From Myxococcota bacterium (lineage in GTDB: Bacteria > Myxococcota_A > UBA9160 > PR03), in NCBI GenBank assembly GCA_030066475.1, contig JASJBO010000318.1, forward strand, positions 1 to 8,520: DNA of 8,520 bases, written 5' to 3'. The position numbers and the translations under genes were made by a program. Shown one piece after another: positions 7,250 through 8,520 of the stretch. Under the pieces are notes generated by a model that was given only the letters and a program-made list of their open reading frames with translations, made no database searches and had not been told where the DNA came from. Position 1 is the stretch's first letter; every line of letters begins with the position of its first letter.

Positions 7250-8443
7250 ATGGCCCGCCCCGTCTCGCCGCGCCAGCGCCGCGCCCTCGACGAGATCGCG
7301 CGCGATCTCGCGTCGGCCGGCGCCCAGCTGACGCTGGTGGATCCCGCCGGCGGGACGCTGCCGGTCGGTCCGCACCCCGACGGCACGCGCGTGGTATTCC
7401 GGACGGCCGCGGGACTCGAGGCGCTGGCGCGCCGCGACCACCTGGCCCTGGCCGAGGCCTACCTGCACGGCGGGATCGACGTCGAGGGCGAGCTGCTCGA
7501 GGTGATGAAGGTGACCGACGTGGTCTCCCTCGACCCGTCGTGGCGCGAGAAGCTGCGCTTCGGGGCCTCGCTCGCGCTGCGCAACCGGCGCCGCTACGAC
7601 CGCGAGTCGATCGGCTTCCACTACGACCGGCCGGTCGAGTTCTTCCTGCCCTGGCTCGACCGCTGGCGCTCGTACTCGCACGGCCACTACCGCACGCCCG
7701 ATGACCCGATCGACGAGGCGCAGGCGCGCAAGCTCCAGTTCGCGATCGACGCCCTCGGGCTCAAGCCGGGCATGGACGTGTTCGACATGGGCGGCGGCTG
7801 GGGCTGCTTCGTCGAGTACGCCGGCCTCCAGGGCATCCGGGTGCACACGATCACGATCTCGCGCGAGCAGTACCAGTTCGTCGACGACCTGATCCGCCGC
7901 AAGCAGCTCCCGTGCACGATCGAGTTCGTCGACTTCCTCGACTACCGGCCCGCGCGCCGCTTCGACGGGGCGGTCTTCATGGGGACCCTCGAGCACGTGC
8001 CCGACACCTGGCGGGCGGTGCGCTTCCTCTCCGAGCACCTGGCGCCGGGCGCGGCCGTCTACGCCGACTTCTGCGCCCAGCGCGAGAGCTTCCTGCTCGG
8101 GAGCTTCATGCGCCGCTACCTGTGGCCCGGCGTCACGCGCTACGTGAGCGCGCAGGACCTGGTCGCTCAGCTGGTGCGCGCCGGCTTCAACATCCACCGC
8201 CTCGCCGACGACACCCGCAGCTACGCCTGCACCGTGCGCGACTGGGCCCAGCGCCTGGAGGCCGCCCGCACCGACCTGGCCGCCGAGTTCGGCGAGCCCT
8301 CCGTCCGCGCCTTCCTGCTCTTCCTCTGGGGCTCGCTCCACTACCTCGACCGCAACCAGACCCAGGCCTACCACCTCGTCGCCGCCCCCACCCCCGCCCC
8401 CCTCCGCGAGCGGGAAGGCGGGGGACGGGGGGTTTTTAAATAA
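7250..8443 (+). CDS. Cyclopropane-fatty-acid-synthase-like SAM-dependent methyltransferase (C-terminal end uncertain)
   Basis: Probable cytoplasmic or membrane-associated enzyme transferring a methyl or methylene group from SAM to an unsaturated fatty acyl chain of a phospholipid. In order: an N-terminal lipid-binding-type region (LAEAYLHGGIDVEGEL), the substrate-entry motif HYDRPVEFF...YSHGHY (residues 124-147), SAM motif I FDMGGGWG (178-185), ITISREQ, DYRPARRFDGAVFMGTLEHV (Glu 248), YLWPG, and SYACTVRDW (Tyr 325), ending in NQTQAYHLV. Compared with E. coli Cfa from memory, the bicarbonate-site Cys (YSC) is His here and the His of LLHTIG is Asp 273, while the Glu and Tyr are kept. It may therefore make a product other than a cyclopropane, such as a methyl-branched acid. 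ATG 7250 gives a normal family start. The last ~20 codons run into a hairpin and A/T-rich junk, so the true stop may differ. It lies 31 bases after gene 2 and probably has its own promoter. Confidence 0.85.
   Translation: MARPVSPRQRRALDEIARDLASAGAQLTLVDPAGGTLPVGPHPDGTRVVFRTAAGLEALARRDHLALAEAYLHGGIDVEGELLEVMKVTDVVSLDPSWREKLRFGASLALRNRRRYDRESIGFHYDRPVEFFLPWLDRWRSYSHGHYRTPDDPIDEAQARKLQFAIDALGLKPGMDVFDMGGGWGCFVEYAGLQGIRVHTITISREQYQFVDDLIRRKQLPCTIEFVDFLDYRPARRFDGAVFMGTLEHVPDTWRAVRFLSEHLAPGAAVYADFCAQRESFLLGSFMRRYLWPGVTRYVSAQDLVAQLVRAGFNIHRLADDTRSYACTVRDWAQRLEAARTDLAAEFGEPSVRAFLLFLWGSLHYLDRNQTQAYHLVAAPTPAPLREREGGGRGVFK
8385..8437 (+). terminator. GC hairpin followed by T run (possible intrinsic terminator or contig-end artefact)
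   Basis: CCCCCGCC at 8391-8398 pairs with GGCGGGGG at 8417-8424. CCCCC at 8385-8389 can extend the stem with GGGGG at 8427-8431 across a small A/AC bulge, and TTTTT follows at 8433-8437. This has the shape of a Rho-independent terminator, but it lies inside the nominal end of the methyltransferase frame and touches the low-complexity end. It could be real if the gene actually stops earlier, or the right side may be sequence error. Confidence 0.35.
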
Positions 8444-8520
8444 AATATTTTACCCCCCGGGGGCAAATTTATTTTTTTTAAAAACAACCCCCCAACCCCG
8501 GGGGGGGGGCGGGGGGGGGG
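8433..8520. other. Low-complexity contig end, probably artefactual
   Basis: Composition changes abruptly from very GC-rich coding sequence to A/T runs (TTTTTAAATAAAATATTTTA, T8 at 8472-8479), alternating with C6 runs and ending in ten G, one C and ten G. Homopolymer-only sequence ending in poly-G is typical of poor base calls at a contig end after a GC hairpin. I see no gene or known element here. Confidence 0.7.

Noticed and set aside
3037..7386. A 4.3 kb antisense open frame opposite gene 2
   Set aside because: It is rich in Arg, Ala, Gly, Asp and His with no domains, as expected for the reverse of a very GC-rich gene. The sense frame has a signal peptide, clear domains and sorting motifs.
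6950..8374. Antisense open frame opposite the methyltransferase
   Set aside because: Low-complexity Val/Glu/Ala/Arg sequence without motifs, opposite a well-recognised enzyme.
8433..8500. A/T-rich end as a replication origin or integration site
   Set aside because: It is composed of homopolymer runs at a contig end, with no iterons, DnaA boxes or direct repeats. Sequence error is the simpler explanation.

Overview
The window is a very GC-rich bacterial contig end with three genes in a row, all on the + strand and all reading to the right. The first two encode large exported surface-type proteins. The third encodes a cyclopropane-fatty-acid-synthase-like methyltransferase. Strong third-position G/C use, VWA plus thrombospondin-type-3 plus dockerin-like architecture, a PEP-CTERM sorting motif and a Cys-containing arginine-ended C-terminal anchor point to a Gram-negative, deltaproteobacterial or myxobacterial-type organism, probably environmental or from a metagenome. 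That assignment is inference from style, not from a marker gene.

Layout. (1) Positions 1-2991 hold the 3' part of a gene whose start lies left of the window. It encodes a von Willebrand A domain with an intact MIDAS site, flanked by sequence that looks like the CLCA family (metallopeptidase + VWA + beta-sandwich). A run of Asp-rich calcium-binding repeats and a dockerin-like pair of EF-type loops follow. (2) After a 63-base gap, positions 3055-7218 encode one 1387-residue frame that reads like two exported proteins joined end to end. The first is a small PEP-CTERM protein with its own signal peptide. Its four-Arg end runs straight into a second signal-peptide-like segment. The second is a right-handed beta-helix, an Ig-like stretch, a Cys-rich repeat, a prealbumin/CnaB-like domain, a propeller-like region and a second, different C-terminal anchor (Cys-Gly start, hydrophobic helix, RRRR). 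(3) After 31 bases, positions 7250-8443 encode the methyltransferase. A TAnnnT element lies exactly where a leaderless promoter would place it.

The last ~90 bases (from about 8433) switch abruptly to A/T runs and long homopolymer G and C runs. They look like low-quality contig-end sequence, so the true C-terminus of gene 3 is uncertain.

How the genes relate: genes 1 and 2 both look like cell-surface or matrix proteins. Gene 3 is lipid-modifying and seems to be an independent unit. No exosortase, myxosortase, transposase, tRNA, rRNA or CRISPR array is visible. The most interesting item is the internal PEP-CTERM/signal-peptide junction in gene 2, which is either a natural secreted polyprotein or a fusion created by loss of one stop codon (a TGG now sits where a stop would be expected).
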